Source: Treponema bryantii
Lineage (GTDB): Bacteria; Spirochaetota; Spirochaetia; Treponematales; Treponemataceae
Direction: 5' to 3'
Length of the DNA stretch: 64,000 bases
Assembly (NCBI RefSeq): GCF_036492245.1
Contig: NZ_AP025286.1
Span: forward strand, 3,162,001 to 3,226,000
Below, in pieces: positions 26,901 to 35,047 of this stretch. Within the stretch, counting starts at the first letter, position 1, and the number at the start of each line of letters is the position of its first letter. The translations under genes were made by a program, and so were the position numbers. The notes under the pieces are model-generated. The model ran no database searches, was not told where the DNA came from, and saw only the letters and a list, made by a program, of their open reading frames with translations.

Positions 26901-27515
26901 GAACGGTACAAACACTCCCAATAAAAACACAAATAACAGAGCGGCCAGAGGCTTTACTGGTTTATCCACTTTTACTTTTAAATATCTGTAGATTTTTATT
27001 CCAAAATAAAGCGCGCCAAGAGTGATAACCTTATCAACAAAATCAACATAAAATTCACCCAGTACAATCTGAATTGGCCGTGCAACGCCCCAATGCTGAA
27101 GCATGGCAATTATTCCATCGCCCCAGTAATTACCTGTCATTCCATCATAAAAAATTACATTCAAAATACAGGAAATAACAACGCAGACTCCGGTTACCAT
27201 TACGCTGAGTGACATTGTTCTAAAAAGATTTTTCATCCAGCCATACTTAGCAAAATAACCTACAACAAGAGCGATACAAATGCTGGTAATAGAATAAGCA
27301 TAGGAAACAGGATTTATAAAACCATAAAGAATATTTCCTGCGGCTCCTACAATTGCTCCACAGAACGGACCGAGTACATAAGCCATAAGAAAGGTACCAA
27401 AGGCATCGAGCCATAACGGGAGCTGAATTTTTTCAGCAATCACCTTTCCGATAAAATTTAACAGTATGCAAAAGATTGTTAGTATGATTATCTGAGAATT
27501 TCTATACTTTTTCAT
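23973..27515 (-). CDS. Multidomain sensor: membrane domain, beta-propeller, HD-GYP
   Basis: 1180 residues. About 1-185: five or six membrane helices resembling an ECF-type S component. About 205-800: two-component-regulator propeller repeats (GLPGGEANDIA, DGILWIGTYAGL, GLPADSVRCI, KDRMWVCTYTKGLY). About 800-905: Y_Y_Y-like domain, followed by a membrane helix (about 915-940) and a short coiled linker. About 965-1175: HD-GYP domain with LLHDIGKIGVPD and HHERYDGTGY. The HD-GYP Pro is Asn here (GTGYN). It would hydrolyse c-di-GMP in response to an external ligand. AGGGA lies 6 bases before the ATG, and a good promoter precedes it. It is translationally linked to the BMP gene. Confidence 0.9.
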   Translation of the reverse strand: MKKYRNSQIIILTIFCILLNFIGKVIAEKIQLPLWLDAFGTFLMAYVLGPFCGAIVGAAGNILYGFINPVSYAYSITSICIALVVGYFAKYGWMKNLFRTMSLSVMVTGVCVVISCILNVIFYDGMTGNYWGDGIIAMLQHWGVARPIQIVLGEFYVDFVDKVITLGALYFGIKIYRYLKVKVDKPVKPLAALLFVFLLGVFVPFRSYASSKKFDSYIRTVYNNTNGLPGGEANDIASTSDGILWIGTYAGLYRHNGKEFRLMNEYDSIKTVRCLFVDDEGRMFVGTNDNGLSIIINEEITNVLTEKNGLPADSVRCITSAADGMYYVGTSAELAVVEINDGIRIKSIVPEVHSALRVTADGRGHVAAVTAGGKLFVLQDMKVMMTAAVNEKFISAAFAEDGRLYTATEGNQLFVFELEESITGAVHKDSLKLLERINCGSMNHINSLVFKENVLFLCSDAGVGYIDYKKDNSFHMVETGIFNNSIDNMIEDYQGNLWFSSSRLGLLKMCETAFAEIYLSAGFDEAVVNSVTKFNGKIYFGTDDGLSMIDAEEGKPCENQLTKMMEGLRIRCLMQDSKDRMWVCTYTKGLYCLDKNGRIEAYETDTAQQFRVLLELSDGTIAAAGKKGITFLKDGTVTKRLTKADGFENQVVLTLSELPDGTLIAGTDGGGIAIIKNQKIEKLLRRQDGLSSNVILRTVNDHEGTVQTGAFYAITSNGLCYIDKDFNIRVLSNFPYSNNYDMIVRDDGNIFVLGSAGIFVVTREALLSGNKVDYILLDLKRGLIGSLTANSWNYIDDEGNLYLSCDTGASCLNLDAYDKNDCSYRMQLKSVLVNGKRYMVQKDIPFVIPGDSDSIEVIPEILNYSINNPYISLYMEGIDEQPNVMTQNELASVIYSNISAGKYNFHISLLDSKGLNVVEEIVYEIEKPFHIYDNWWFKFYAFFVLIMAIAWLTWYVTATIQNLRYEKQEKELAHVREQIRMSNETILSIANAVEARDKRTGRHSLRVAVYSMLIAAELGFDGEELENIRQIGLLHDIGKIGVPDSILNKPAKLTADEYNTMKTHVDIGGEILKDFTHIKNVADGAKYHHERYDGTGYNSGMKGEEIPLTARIIGLADAFDAMTSHRVYRNAMPMDLVIEELKNGKGTQFDPHLVDILLELIAAGRIDVSGINQLSVEAED

Positions 27516-27534
27516 TCACGGTCCCTAAATTTTG

Positions 27535-27563
27535 ATTATATAACAGTTTTTTTGAATTCTCAA
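27535..27563 (-). promoter_or_regulatory. Promoter of the HD-GYP/BMP operon
   Basis: On the minus strand TTGAGA (27558-27563), a 17-base spacer and TATAAT (27535-27540). The leader would be about 13 bases with AGGGA as ribosome site. Confidence 0.7.
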
Positions 27564-27610
27564 AATATTTCCCTATGTTTTTCACTTGCATTACGTGTAT
27601 AATAGAAAAC

Positions 27611-29101
27611 ATGAACAAGGTTTTATTAACTCCGGCAACCTGTGCCCTCGACATGGGAGACGGCAGCGAACGCGGTCTTTATGTAAATCAGGATTATATT
27701 CTTCAGAAGCTCAAAAAGGTTCATCGTGGAATCAGTTTAATGTATACCTATTATCCAAATGATAAGGAATGGCCTACACGTGCCTGTGAAATTGATACTG
27801 GTCGTGAATCTACCGGTGCATGGGATTCTCCATATGAAAACTATTTCCCGTATCGAGGTGGACGCGAAGGCTTAAGAGATAACGAGCCTTTTAATTTTAT
27901 GAAAGAAATCCGCCGTCATGGAATGGATGTTGTTTTAACACTTACTATTGATCCCCACATAAAAGAAGAAGATATCATTCCAATTGCTAAGGATCTCCGC
28001 CCTTATGGCCGCGTGCTCTTACGCGTTAATCATGAATGTACTGGTGACTGGTTCTGCTATACAAAACGGGCAACTTACCAGGAAATTGCAGACTTTTTTG
28101 TAATGACCTGCAAGGTAATGCATAAATATGCTCCAAACGTAAAGATGATTTTGTGTGCCGGAATGTATATGTCTGACGGAAAACTTGAAATGGAAGACAT
28201 TTTCCTTGAAGCTCATAAGGCTGCAGATATCTGGTCTGGCGACAATTACCTTTCTCTTCACTGGGGCTGGCCAAATGATATTGTAAGTAAAGATACAATA
28301 AATTATGCCCGCTACAGCGTAAAAGAAGTATATGAAAAGTGTAAGCTCACTTACAAGCGTCTCAAAAAAATCACAGGACAGGATAAGCCTATGGTTCTTT
28401 CTGAGCTTAATGCTGATGGCGATGTTGCAGGTCCATTTGCTCAGTCAAATATGATGAAAGAATTTATGGAACTGCTACAGGCAGATAAAGAAAAATGGCT
28501 GAGTGCCTTTACTTTCTATCAGTTCCGTGATGACGGCCGACTTGGTCTTGAAATTACCGATCCGAATAACAGCGAAATTGGAATTGAACAGCCGATTATG
28601 GCAATGTATCGAGAACAGCTGCACAGACCTTTCTTTAGTCAGAAGATTAAAAAAAGCGAAGATACCGGAGAGTTCCCTGTAAAGCTCCGCTGGGGTGGCG
28701 CAGAAGATGCAGAAGGAATTGAAGTTCCTGTTAAACTTTCAAAAACTCCTGTTCAGTTTGAACTTCATTTTAATGACAAGCTGATTCCTCTCAACATGAT
28801 GATTGAATTTAACGGCTGGTGGTTCTACAAAGCTCCAGGTACAAAATATGTTGATTTAATGCCTTACTTCTTTGAAAGCAAGAATGCAGTTAAAAAGCCG
28901 GGCACTTTCAAACTGCACTATTTCCTGCCTCCTGCAGACGGAATGAACTGTCCTCAAAAAGGCTGCAAACCTGCAGGCGACCCATATGAAGTAAAGGACG
29001 GTGACTGGCTGTACAATTACTATGCTGAATTACCAGAACTTCCTGAAATCTCGCTTCTGGAAAAAGCCGTGTGCATTAAGACTACTAAGTGTATTAAATA
29101 G
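27611..29101 (+). CDS. GH26-like glycoside hydrolase, probably mannan-active
   Basis: 496 residues without a signal peptide. In a TIM-barrel context, RVNHECTGDWFCY (acid/base candidate Glu142) resembles the GH26 pattern R-x2-HE-x2-G-x-WF-x-W, and VLSELNADGD supplies a nucleophile candidate, Glu265. The distance of about 120 residues is right for clan GH-A. A beta-rich C-terminal domain (about 360-490) follows. It is 8 bases upstream of a CE2-type esterase gene, so the pair probably deacetylates and cleaves imported acetylated oligosaccharides in the cytoplasm. TATAAT ends 7 bases before this ATG. An upstream in-frame ATG at 27575 adds 12 unlike residues. Confidence 0.7.
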   Translation: MNKVLLTPATCALDMGDGSERGLYVNQDYILQKLKKVHRGISLMYTYYPNDKEWPTRACEIDTGRESTGAWDSPYENYFPYRGGREGLRDNEPFNFMKEIRRHGMDVVLTLTIDPHIKEEDIIPIAKDLRPYGRVLLRVNHECTGDWFCYTKRATYQEIADFFVMTCKVMHKYAPNVKMILCAGMYMSDGKLEMEDIFLEAHKAADIWSGDNYLSLHWGWPNDIVSKDTINYARYSVKEVYEKCKLTYKRLKKITGQDKPMVLSELNADGDVAGPFAQSNMMKEFMELLQADKEKWLSAFTFYQFRDDGRLGLEITDPNNSEIGIEQPIMAMYREQLHRPFFSQKIKKSEDTGEFPVKLRWGGAEDAEGIEVPVKLSKTPVQFELHFNDKLIPLNMMIEFNGWWFYKAPGTKYVDLMPYFFESKNAVKKPGTFKLHYFLPPADGMNCPQKGCKPAGDPYEVKDGDWLYNYYAELPELPEISLLEKAVCIKTTKCIK

Positions 29102-29109
29102 AGGACCCT

Positions 29110-30192
29110 ATGAAACTTTCTTTTGACAATCTTATCTGGAGCGGTCGCTATCTCGACAACGAAGGTATCCGTTATTTTGATTATTCTGCCAGTGGCTTTT
29201 GCTTTGTGATGAAAGGTAAAAATGCACAGGCAACATTTGTAAGCGATCCGGATGGTTGGTCAGAAGAAAATAAGGCTGTACTAGGTGTTTTTATAACTGA
29301 AGGAACTGATACAAGTATTGGCGCAATTCCTGAGGAACCTGATTTCCGTTTAACCTTACGCGAGGCTGAGACTCGCTGCACACTGTTTGAATCTGATGTA
29401 GAGAAGACTGTAACCGTTCGTGTTATGAAATTCAGTGAAGCAGCTTTCGGGTATGCAGGGCTGAAGAATATTGAGATTGACGGAAAATTGCAGACTTCTA
29501 CACTGATTTCAACCGAACAGCCATTAAAGCTTGAGTTCATCGGCGACAGCATTACCTGTGGTTATGGCGTTGAAGGAATCTGGGAAAAAGATACCTTTAC
29601 AACACAACAGGAACGCCCGGACAAAGCTTATGCTTTTCTTACAGCTAAAGCACTTGGTGCAGAGATTCAACTCTGCAGCTGGAGTGGAATCGGACTCACC
29701 TCAAATTATGTAGATCCAGAAACTGTAAACCTTCCTGAAACTCAATGGCTGATGCAGGCTACCTGGCCGTACACAGACAAGTCGCTTTCACTCAGACTGG
29801 AACTTGAACCAGAAGTGTGGAAACCTGAAGGCCGCTTTGAACCGGACATTGTTGTAATCAACTTGGGAACAAATGATATAAGCTGGGTGCGCGGAATTGA
29901 AGACCGTCGTCTTAATTATGTAGCACAGCTTCGCCATCTTATGGAAGCTGTTCATCGCCGCAGCCCGCGTGCAAAAATTGTATGCTGTCTTGGAATAATG
30001 GGAGAAGCCCTAAATGCCTCTGTAGCAGAAGCAGTTGCTCTTTTCAAAAAAGATTTTCCAAAGGTAACGGCTGAGTTCCTGTCTTTTACTGAACAAAAAA
30101 CAGAAGACGGAATTGGCGCCGACTGGCATCCGTCTCCTGTAACTCATAAAAAAGCAGCAGAACTGCTTACCGCTTTAATCGGTAAACTTTAG
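29110..30192 (+). CDS. CE2-type SGNH carbohydrate esterase
   Basis: 360 residues. An N-terminal beta-sandwich (about 1-135) is followed by an SGNH hydrolase domain: FIGDSITCGYG with nucleophile Ser147, the block IVVINLGTNDISW, and the C-terminal DWHPSPVTH containing the Asp-His pair. This two-domain layout is that of CE2 acetyl-xylan/mannan esterases. No signal peptide is seen, so it acts in the cytoplasm with the GH26-like enzyme, to which it is linked by 8 bases. Its 3' end overlaps the convergent argA by 26 bases. Confidence 0.85.
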   Translation: MKLSFDNLIWSGRYLDNEGIRYFDYSASGFCFVMKGKNAQATFVSDPDGWSEENKAVLGVFITEGTDTSIGAIPEEPDFRLTLREAETRCTLFESDVEKTVTVRVMKFSEAAFGYAGLKNIEIDGKLQTSTLISTEQPLKLEFIGDSITCGYGVEGIWEKDTFTTQQERPDKAYAFLTAKALGAEIQLCSWSGIGLTSNYVDPETVNLPETQWLMQATWPYTDKSLSLRLELEPEVWKPEGRFEPDIVVINLGTNDISWVRGIEDRRLNYVAQLRHLMEAVHRRSPRAKIVCCLGIMGEALNASVAEAVALFKKDFPKVTAEFLSFTEQKTEDGIGADWHPSPVTHKKAAELLTALIGKL

Positions 30193-31480
30193 AATTTCGC
30201 TGAGGAGTCCAGAGCTTCTGTCTCTCCTCTGGCAGTGAATCAATAGTATCTTCTACAAAACCAAGCTGTTCAAACCAGTCTGCTGTTTGAGTTGTCATGA
30301 TAAAGATTGATGTTGAATCAGCCTGTGTTGCCTGTTCAATCAGATTGTCCATAAGCTTTGGACCAATTCCCATATGAGCATAATTTTCATCAACAGCAAC
30401 AGCGGCAATTTCTGCCTGTCCATCCTGATAAAAATGAAGTGCTGCACAGGCATGCACACCGCCATCTAATTCAAAAACAATATAATCTGCCAGATCTGCA
30501 GAAAGCTGAGCTTCTGTTCTTGGCAGGAGTTTTCCGGCATCCATAAACGGCCGCATGATAGAAAGTACAGAAGGAATATCTGTCTGAACCATAGGACGAA
30601 CCTTTCCATAGCCGCCGGTATAAATCATTGTACCGGAACCAAGTCCACTGAAGATTTCACATGGAAGAACTCCGTCCTTATTTCCATTCAGAATATGTAC
30701 ACGAGTTACACCTGCACGGCAAGCTTCCTGAGAAGCTTTCATAAGATTTCTGATTTCTCCACTTATTGAAGGGTTCGCATCAAGAAATCTGTCTACTTCT
30801 TCCAAATCCATTGCAGGTATATTTCCAGTTTCTGAAAGTGCCAGACCTTCTGGAATTGCATAATTCTGAGCTTTAATTTCCTCATTGAACATCATAAAGA
30901 AAAGCTTATCTGCCTTGAGGTTCATTGCAACCTGCTTTGCAAGCAGCATTGAAGAAATATTATAAGGATGCCCTGCAGCATTCCAGCCGATACATGGGAA
31001 AATCGGAATAAAACCGTCATTCAAAACAGTGCAGATTGCATCTGTTTCGAGTTTATCAATTTCTCCGGCAGTTCCATAATCAAAACCGTTGAGCACACCT
31101 TTTCCACGTGCGCGTACCCAGTTTCCGATTACGGCTGTAATATTATTTGCAGCAAGACTTGTCATTACTGTATTTGAAACATCAAAGGCTGCCATTTTAA
31201 TCAAAGGCATTGCATCTGGAGTTGTAACGCGCATATTCTCGTTATAAGTCCATTTGATTTTTGCATTGTCCAGAACTTCATCAATACGACGTCGTGCTCC
31301 AGGAATCAGAACAACCTTTAAACCGGCCTGATGGAGCATAGCTATATCTCTTATATGAGAAGAAAAAAGTGGTGAACTGATTGTTTTATCATCAAGATAA
31401 ATAACCAGAAGTGCATTCTTAAATTTCTGAAGATAGCGGATTACGTCGCGTACATTTTCTGCAGTTTTTGATGTTGTCAT
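30167..31480 (-). CDS. argA: Amino-acid N-acetyltransferase (N-acetylglutamate synthase)
   Basis: 437 residues: amino-acid-kinase-like domain (about 1-290; VVLIPGARRRIDE, DYGTAGEIDKLE) fused to a C-terminal GNAT domain (about 295-435; AAVAVDENYAHMGIGPKLMD, the acetyl-CoA loop). This is the classical ArgA architecture for the first step of arginine synthesis, acetylation of glutamate. It overlaps queH by 4 bases and is the last gene of the flavoprotein-esterase-queH-argA operon. An arginase gene lies at 48.1 kb on the other strand. Confidence 0.95.
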   Translation of the reverse strand: MTTSKTAENVRDVIRYLQKFKNALLVIYLDDKTISSPLFSSHIRDIAMLHQAGLKVVLIPGARRRIDEVLDNAKIKWTYNENMRVTTPDAMPLIKMAAFDVSNTVMTSLAANNITAVIGNWVRARGKGVLNGFDYGTAGEIDKLETDAICTVLNDGFIPIFPCIGWNAAGHPYNISSMLLAKQVAMNLKADKLFFMMFNEEIKAQNYAIPEGLALSETGNIPAMDLEEVDRFLDANPSISGEIRNLMKASQEACRAGVTRVHILNGNKDGVLPCEIFSGLGSGTMIYTGGYGKVRPMVQTDIPSVLSIMRPFMDAGKLLPRTEAQLSADLADYIVFELDGGVHACAALHFYQDGQAEIAAVAVDENYAHMGIGPKLMDNLIEQATQADSTSIFIMTTQTADWFEQLGFVEDTIDSLPEERQKLWTPQRNSKVYRLKR

Positions 31481-32145
31481 GATTCTATTATAACAGAATT
31501 CTTATTGTTTTTGGAATAAACACAGCCACAATAATCCTGGCGGTACATTCCATATTCTTCGCTGATTTCAAGGCTTCTCTTAAAGCCGCCTTTTTTCTTG
31601 AAATCTGATGGAAGCCAGTGCGGTCCGCCTTCCTTTTCCAGTTGCTCACCAATCACATTTAATTTTTCTGCATCCTTAAACGGACTGATTGAAAGGGTTG
31701 TACAGAAATAGTCGAAGTTGCCGGCGCAGGCATATTCATAGGCTCGACGCAGACGGAACTCGTAGCAGCGGCGGCAGCGTTCTCCTTTTTCAGGTTCTTT
31801 TGCGAGTTCAGGATTTTCCTGGGTTCCTACTGCTTCATAAAATTCCTCTGGATCATAGTTCTGTTCAACAACTTTCACCTTCCCTTCCAGAGCCGGCGGA
31901 AAACTTTCATAGAGTTTCTTGAGCTCTGAAAAACGGCGTTCATATTCTTCCTGAGGATATATATTCGGATTATAATACAACACTGTTATATCAAAATACT
32001 TATATAAATACTCAAGGACATATGAGGAACAAGGACCACAGCAGGCATGAAGCAGCAAAGATGGCTTTGATAAACTATCGCCAGTTACCAAATCCATCTT
32101 TTCAAGAATCTTATCCAGCTGTTTCTGATAATTTACCTTCTGCAT
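31477..32145 (-). CDS. queH: Epoxyqueuosine reductase QueH
   Basis: 222 residues. All QueH cysteine motifs are present: HACCGPCSS near residue 33, ERCRRCYEFRL, and YCGCVYS near the C-terminus, which ligate the iron-sulfur cluster and neighbouring iron. The enzyme makes the last step of queuosine in tRNA wobble positions. It starts 1 base after the esterase stop and overlaps argA by 4 bases, so it is translationally coupled in the operon. The operon partners have no obvious link to tRNA modification. Confidence 0.95.
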   Translation of the reverse strand: MQKVNYQKQLDKILEKMDLVTGDSLSKPSLLLHACCGPCSSYVLEYLYKYFDITVLYYNPNIYPQEEYERRFSELKKLYESFPPALEGKVKVVEQNYDPEEFYEAVGTQENPELAKEPEKGERCRRCYEFRLRRAYEYACAGNFDYFCTTLSISPFKDAEKLNVIGEQLEKEGGPHWLPSDFKKKGGFKRSLEISEEYGMYRQDYCGCVYSKNNKNSVIIES

Positions 32146-32146
32146 A

Positions 32147-33787
32147 TTACTGTCTGGTAAACTGGCTCATGAACTGCCATGCGTGTTCACAGGTATGTTC
32201 GCGACAGTCATGTCCCTGTCCGCTGATACTTGCAAACACACTGAGAATACGGCCATCTGTACTACGGAACTTCTGCATTGTGAGGGTAGCATCCCGACTT
32301 TCGTCATAAGACTGTTCTACCTCATCACCATTGATTCCCCAGATTTTGTTTTCCCAGGTATCTTTATTTTCCAGTGTTACTTCCTGCTCATAACGTTCAG
32401 CAAGCTCTGCATTATTTAACAGTAAAACATATGCCATTCTGTCCAGACATTTCTGTTCCTGGAACGGAAGTTCTGGAAGAGGAGTTACTTCACCACCGGC
32501 ATAAAAAACCGGAACTGGAACTGTTGTATTTATTCCTTTTTCAACTTTGTTTCCGTAAACGTTACAGCCAACATCAAAAGTTGCATCCATTGGAGCTGCT
32601 GCAGCAAGTACTTCCGGATATTCCTGAATCATATCCCAGGTTTTGCAGCCACCCATTGAGAAGCCTGTTGCATAAATACGAGTTGTATCAATGCTGTATT
32701 TTTTCTTTAAGATTTCCAGCAGTTCAATCATTTCTGTCGCTGTACTGTTGAGATGATTTTCAATTGTAACCAGAAGGAAATTATGACGATGAGCAATCTT
32801 TGCCCAACCTGCCATTGTAGAAAAGAAGAAACAGCTGTCCCCACCACCATGGAAGCCAAGCACAAGAGGAACGGGCTTTGCATCAGGGCTATCAAAAAGT
32901 CCCTTGTTGTAAAAAGCAAAGTATCCGATTTTATGATTTTTTGTTCCCTTGTCATCTCCACAGTTATCCGATGAAGTTTTTACTTCTGCAATTCCAGGTT
33001 CAATTACAAGTCCATCTTTTTCAAGATCCGGGTCAATCTGAAGCGGTCCATTCATTCGGCGGAACTGTTTAGCAAAACTGTAATAATCGGAAATAAATTC
33101 TTCTGGTGAAGGCTCACGAGCACGTTTGATAAAATGTTTACAGCGTGATTCGAACAGAGCATTTGCATCATCGCTGTTTCCATAAGAAATGACCGGAATA
33201 TCATCTGCTCCAACTTCAGGAGCTACTGTAAGTCCATTTAAAATACAGGTTGCAGGAGCGAGGTCTGAGCGGCCCCAAAGTCCATCACCTTCAAAATGAT
33301 GAAGACAGTTTTCTGCAATGTAATCGGCACCTTCTCCATAACCAATCAGAACTGCACGGAAAATTGCACCACGAATATAATAACCGTCTATTGAATGACG
33401 GAAGAAATTATTAGCAATTACAACTCCATCTTTATGATACTGATGAATGCGTGAGTTAGAAATGATTTCAGAAAGAATATCTGGCTCAGCATTTTTCCAT
33501 TCGCAGATTTTTCCATCTGCAACAGGTGAAATAAATACGACACTTGAATCAAAAGCAGCGGCGAGCTTTTCAAGGCCTTTAGCACGCGCGAACGAAATTG
33601 CTTCGTTCTGCTGGAGAGGCTTATCCGCGAACACAAGAAGATATGGTGCTATAAAACCGTAATTCAAAATATCGCCCGGCAGTTCAGTTTTAGGAACATA
33701 AACCTGTGCTTCAAATTTTTCGTATGTGTTTTTCCAGAAGACTCCGTTTTCTGTTTTTGTTACTTCCGGCATTGTTTCCATTTTCAT
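32147..33787 (-). CDS. Alpha/beta-hydrolase esterase, PHB-depolymerase/CE1-like
   Basis: 546 residues without a signal peptide. The C-terminal half is the hydrolase: LVLGFHGGGDS (oxyanion region), IYATGFSMGGCKTW with the nucleophile Ser in G-x-S-x-G, and a late GQGHDCREH with the probable catalytic His. The N-terminal half (about 1-260) is a separate alpha/beta domain (FIAPYLLVF, FRAVLIGYGEG) that may be a decayed or substrate-binding hydrolase copy. It is 15 bases after the flavodiiron gene and 1 base before queH. A role with the nearby carbohydrate esterase is possible but unproved. Confidence 0.75.
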   Translation of the reverse strand: MKMETMPEVTKTENGVFWKNTYEKFEAQVYVPKTELPGDILNYGFIAPYLLVFADKPLQQNEAISFARAKGLEKLAAAFDSSVVFISPVADGKICEWKNAEPDILSEIISNSRIHQYHKDGVVIANNFFRHSIDGYYIRGAIFRAVLIGYGEGADYIAENCLHHFEGDGLWGRSDLAPATCILNGLTVAPEVGADDIPVISYGNSDDANALFESRCKHFIKRAREPSPEEFISDYYSFAKQFRRMNGPLQIDPDLEKDGLVIEPGIAEVKTSSDNCGDDKGTKNHKIGYFAFYNKGLFDSPDAKPVPLVLGFHGGGDSCFFFSTMAGWAKIAHRHNFLLVTIENHLNSTATEMIELLEILKKKYSIDTTRIYATGFSMGGCKTWDMIQEYPEVLAAAAPMDATFDVGCNVYGNKVEKGINTTVPVPVFYAGGEVTPLPELPFQEQKCLDRMAYVLLLNNAELAERYEQEVTLENKDTWENKIWGINGDEVEQSYDESRDATLTMQKFRSTDGRILSVFASISGQGHDCREHTCEHAWQFMSQFTRQ

Positions 33788-33802
33788 TTTTTTACACCAC
33801 TT

Positions 33803-34984
33803 TTATTTCAACATTTCATCTGCAAGCTTTTCGAGCTCGGCTTCATTTTCTTCTGTCATTGTGATTTTGATTGTTACTTTATTTTCTGCAAAAGTAATAT
33901 CCTTACTTCCTTCAAACATTGCAACAATTCCCTTTGCAGCAGAAGGTACCCATGAACCATTTTCTATCAGTCCGATTTTCCTATTCTGATAATTACGCTC
34001 TGTAAGATATTCAATAAATTCCCGCATCTTTGGGAATACGCCGCCACAATAAGTTGTTGTAGCAAGAATCATTTTTCCATAGCGGAAGGCATCTTCTACG
34101 CATTCATAAATATCTTCACGGGCAAGGTCATTCAAGGCAACCTTAGGACAGCCCTTTGCCTTAAGAATTTCTGCAATCTTCTCTGCAGCTTTTTTTGTAC
34201 TTCCATAAACTGAAGTATAATTTACCACAATACCTTCGCTTTCTACACCATAGCTCGACCAGGTATTATAAGTATCAAGATAATACTTGATGTTGTCACT
34301 TAGAACAGGGCCATGAAGTGAACAGATTGTTTTAATCTCTAATCCTTCTGCCTTCTTCAAAACTGCCTGAACCTGTGGACCGAACTTTCCGACAATTCCA
34401 AAATAATAGCGGCGTGCTTCACAAGCCCAGCCTTCAGGATCATCGTAATCATTTGCACCAAACTTTCCAAAAGCATCTGCAGCAAACAAAACCTTTTCTT
34501 TTACATCATAAGTCATGATTACTTCAGGCCAGTGAACATTTGGAGCTGCAATAAACTTCAAAGTATGATCTCCAGCAGCTGCACCAAGTTCAAGTTCTGT
34601 ACCCTCGCCTGCAACTATCTGACGATCTGCGAAATCGGTTCCAAACATGCTTTTCATCATGTTAAAAGACATCTTAGAACCAACTATTTTTGCTTCAGGA
34701 TATTTATCTGTAAAGGCTTTTATATTTGCCGAATGGTCCATTTCCATGTGCTGAACAACAAGATAATCAGGCTTGCGTCCACCAGCGGCTTCAAGCACAT
34801 CGGCAATATTCGAGAGCCACTCTTCACCAAAGTGGGCATCAACCGAATCCATTACGGCAATCTTGTCATCTAAAATTACATAGGAATTGTAGGCCATTCC
34901 ATTTGGAACTTCGAACTGGCCTTCAAACAAATCTATTTCATGGTCATCGACACCGACATATTTAATTGAATCACAAATTTTCAT
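33803..34984 (-). CDS. Flavodiiron protein (FprA-type A flavoprotein)
   Basis: 393 residues: N-terminal metallo-beta-lactamase-like diiron domain (about 1-250) with QHMEMDHSAN (H-x-E-x-D-H ligands), PNVHWPE, AADAFG and SLHGPV, followed by a flavodoxin domain (about 255-393; VYGSTKKAAEKIA binds FMN phosphate). It reduces oxygen to water or nitric oxide to N2O and protects anaerobes. It is the first gene of the minus-strand operon with esterase, queH and argA. An 11-base inverted repeat lies just upstream. Confidence 0.96.
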   Translation of the reverse strand: MKICDSIKYVGVDDHEIDLFEGQFEVPNGMAYNSYVILDDKIAVMDSVDAHFGEEWLSNIADVLEAAGGRKPDYLVVQHMEMDHSANIKAFTDKYPEAKIVGSKMSFNMMKSMFGTDFADRQIVAGEGTELELGAAAGDHTLKFIAAPNVHWPEVIMTYDVKEKVLFAADAFGKFGANDYDDPEGWACEARRYYFGIVGKFGPQVQAVLKKAEGLEIKTICSLHGPVLSDNIKYYLDTYNTWSSYGVESEGIVVNYTSVYGSTKKAAEKIAEILKAKGCPKVALNDLAREDIYECVEDAFRYGKMILATTTYCGGVFPKMREFIEYLTERNYQNRKIGLIENGSWVPSAAKGIVAMFEGSKDITFAENKVTIKITMTEENEAELEKLADEMLK

Positions 34985-34993
34985 TTTTTGCCT

Positions 34994-35035
34994 CTTTTCT
35001 GTTTTTTATAAAGTATATCATAACAAACAGAAAAG
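34994..35035. promoter_or_regulatory. Inverted repeat upstream of the flavodiiron gene
   Basis: CTTTTCTGTTT (34994-35004) and AAACAGAAAAG (35025-35035) are exact complements separated by 20 bases. TATACT on the minus strand lies in the spacer, so the arms could flank the promoter as operator half-sites. Alternatively the pair forms a weak terminator for the MMPL operon just upstream. Confidence 0.45.
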
Positions 35036-35047
35036 GGCATTCAATTT

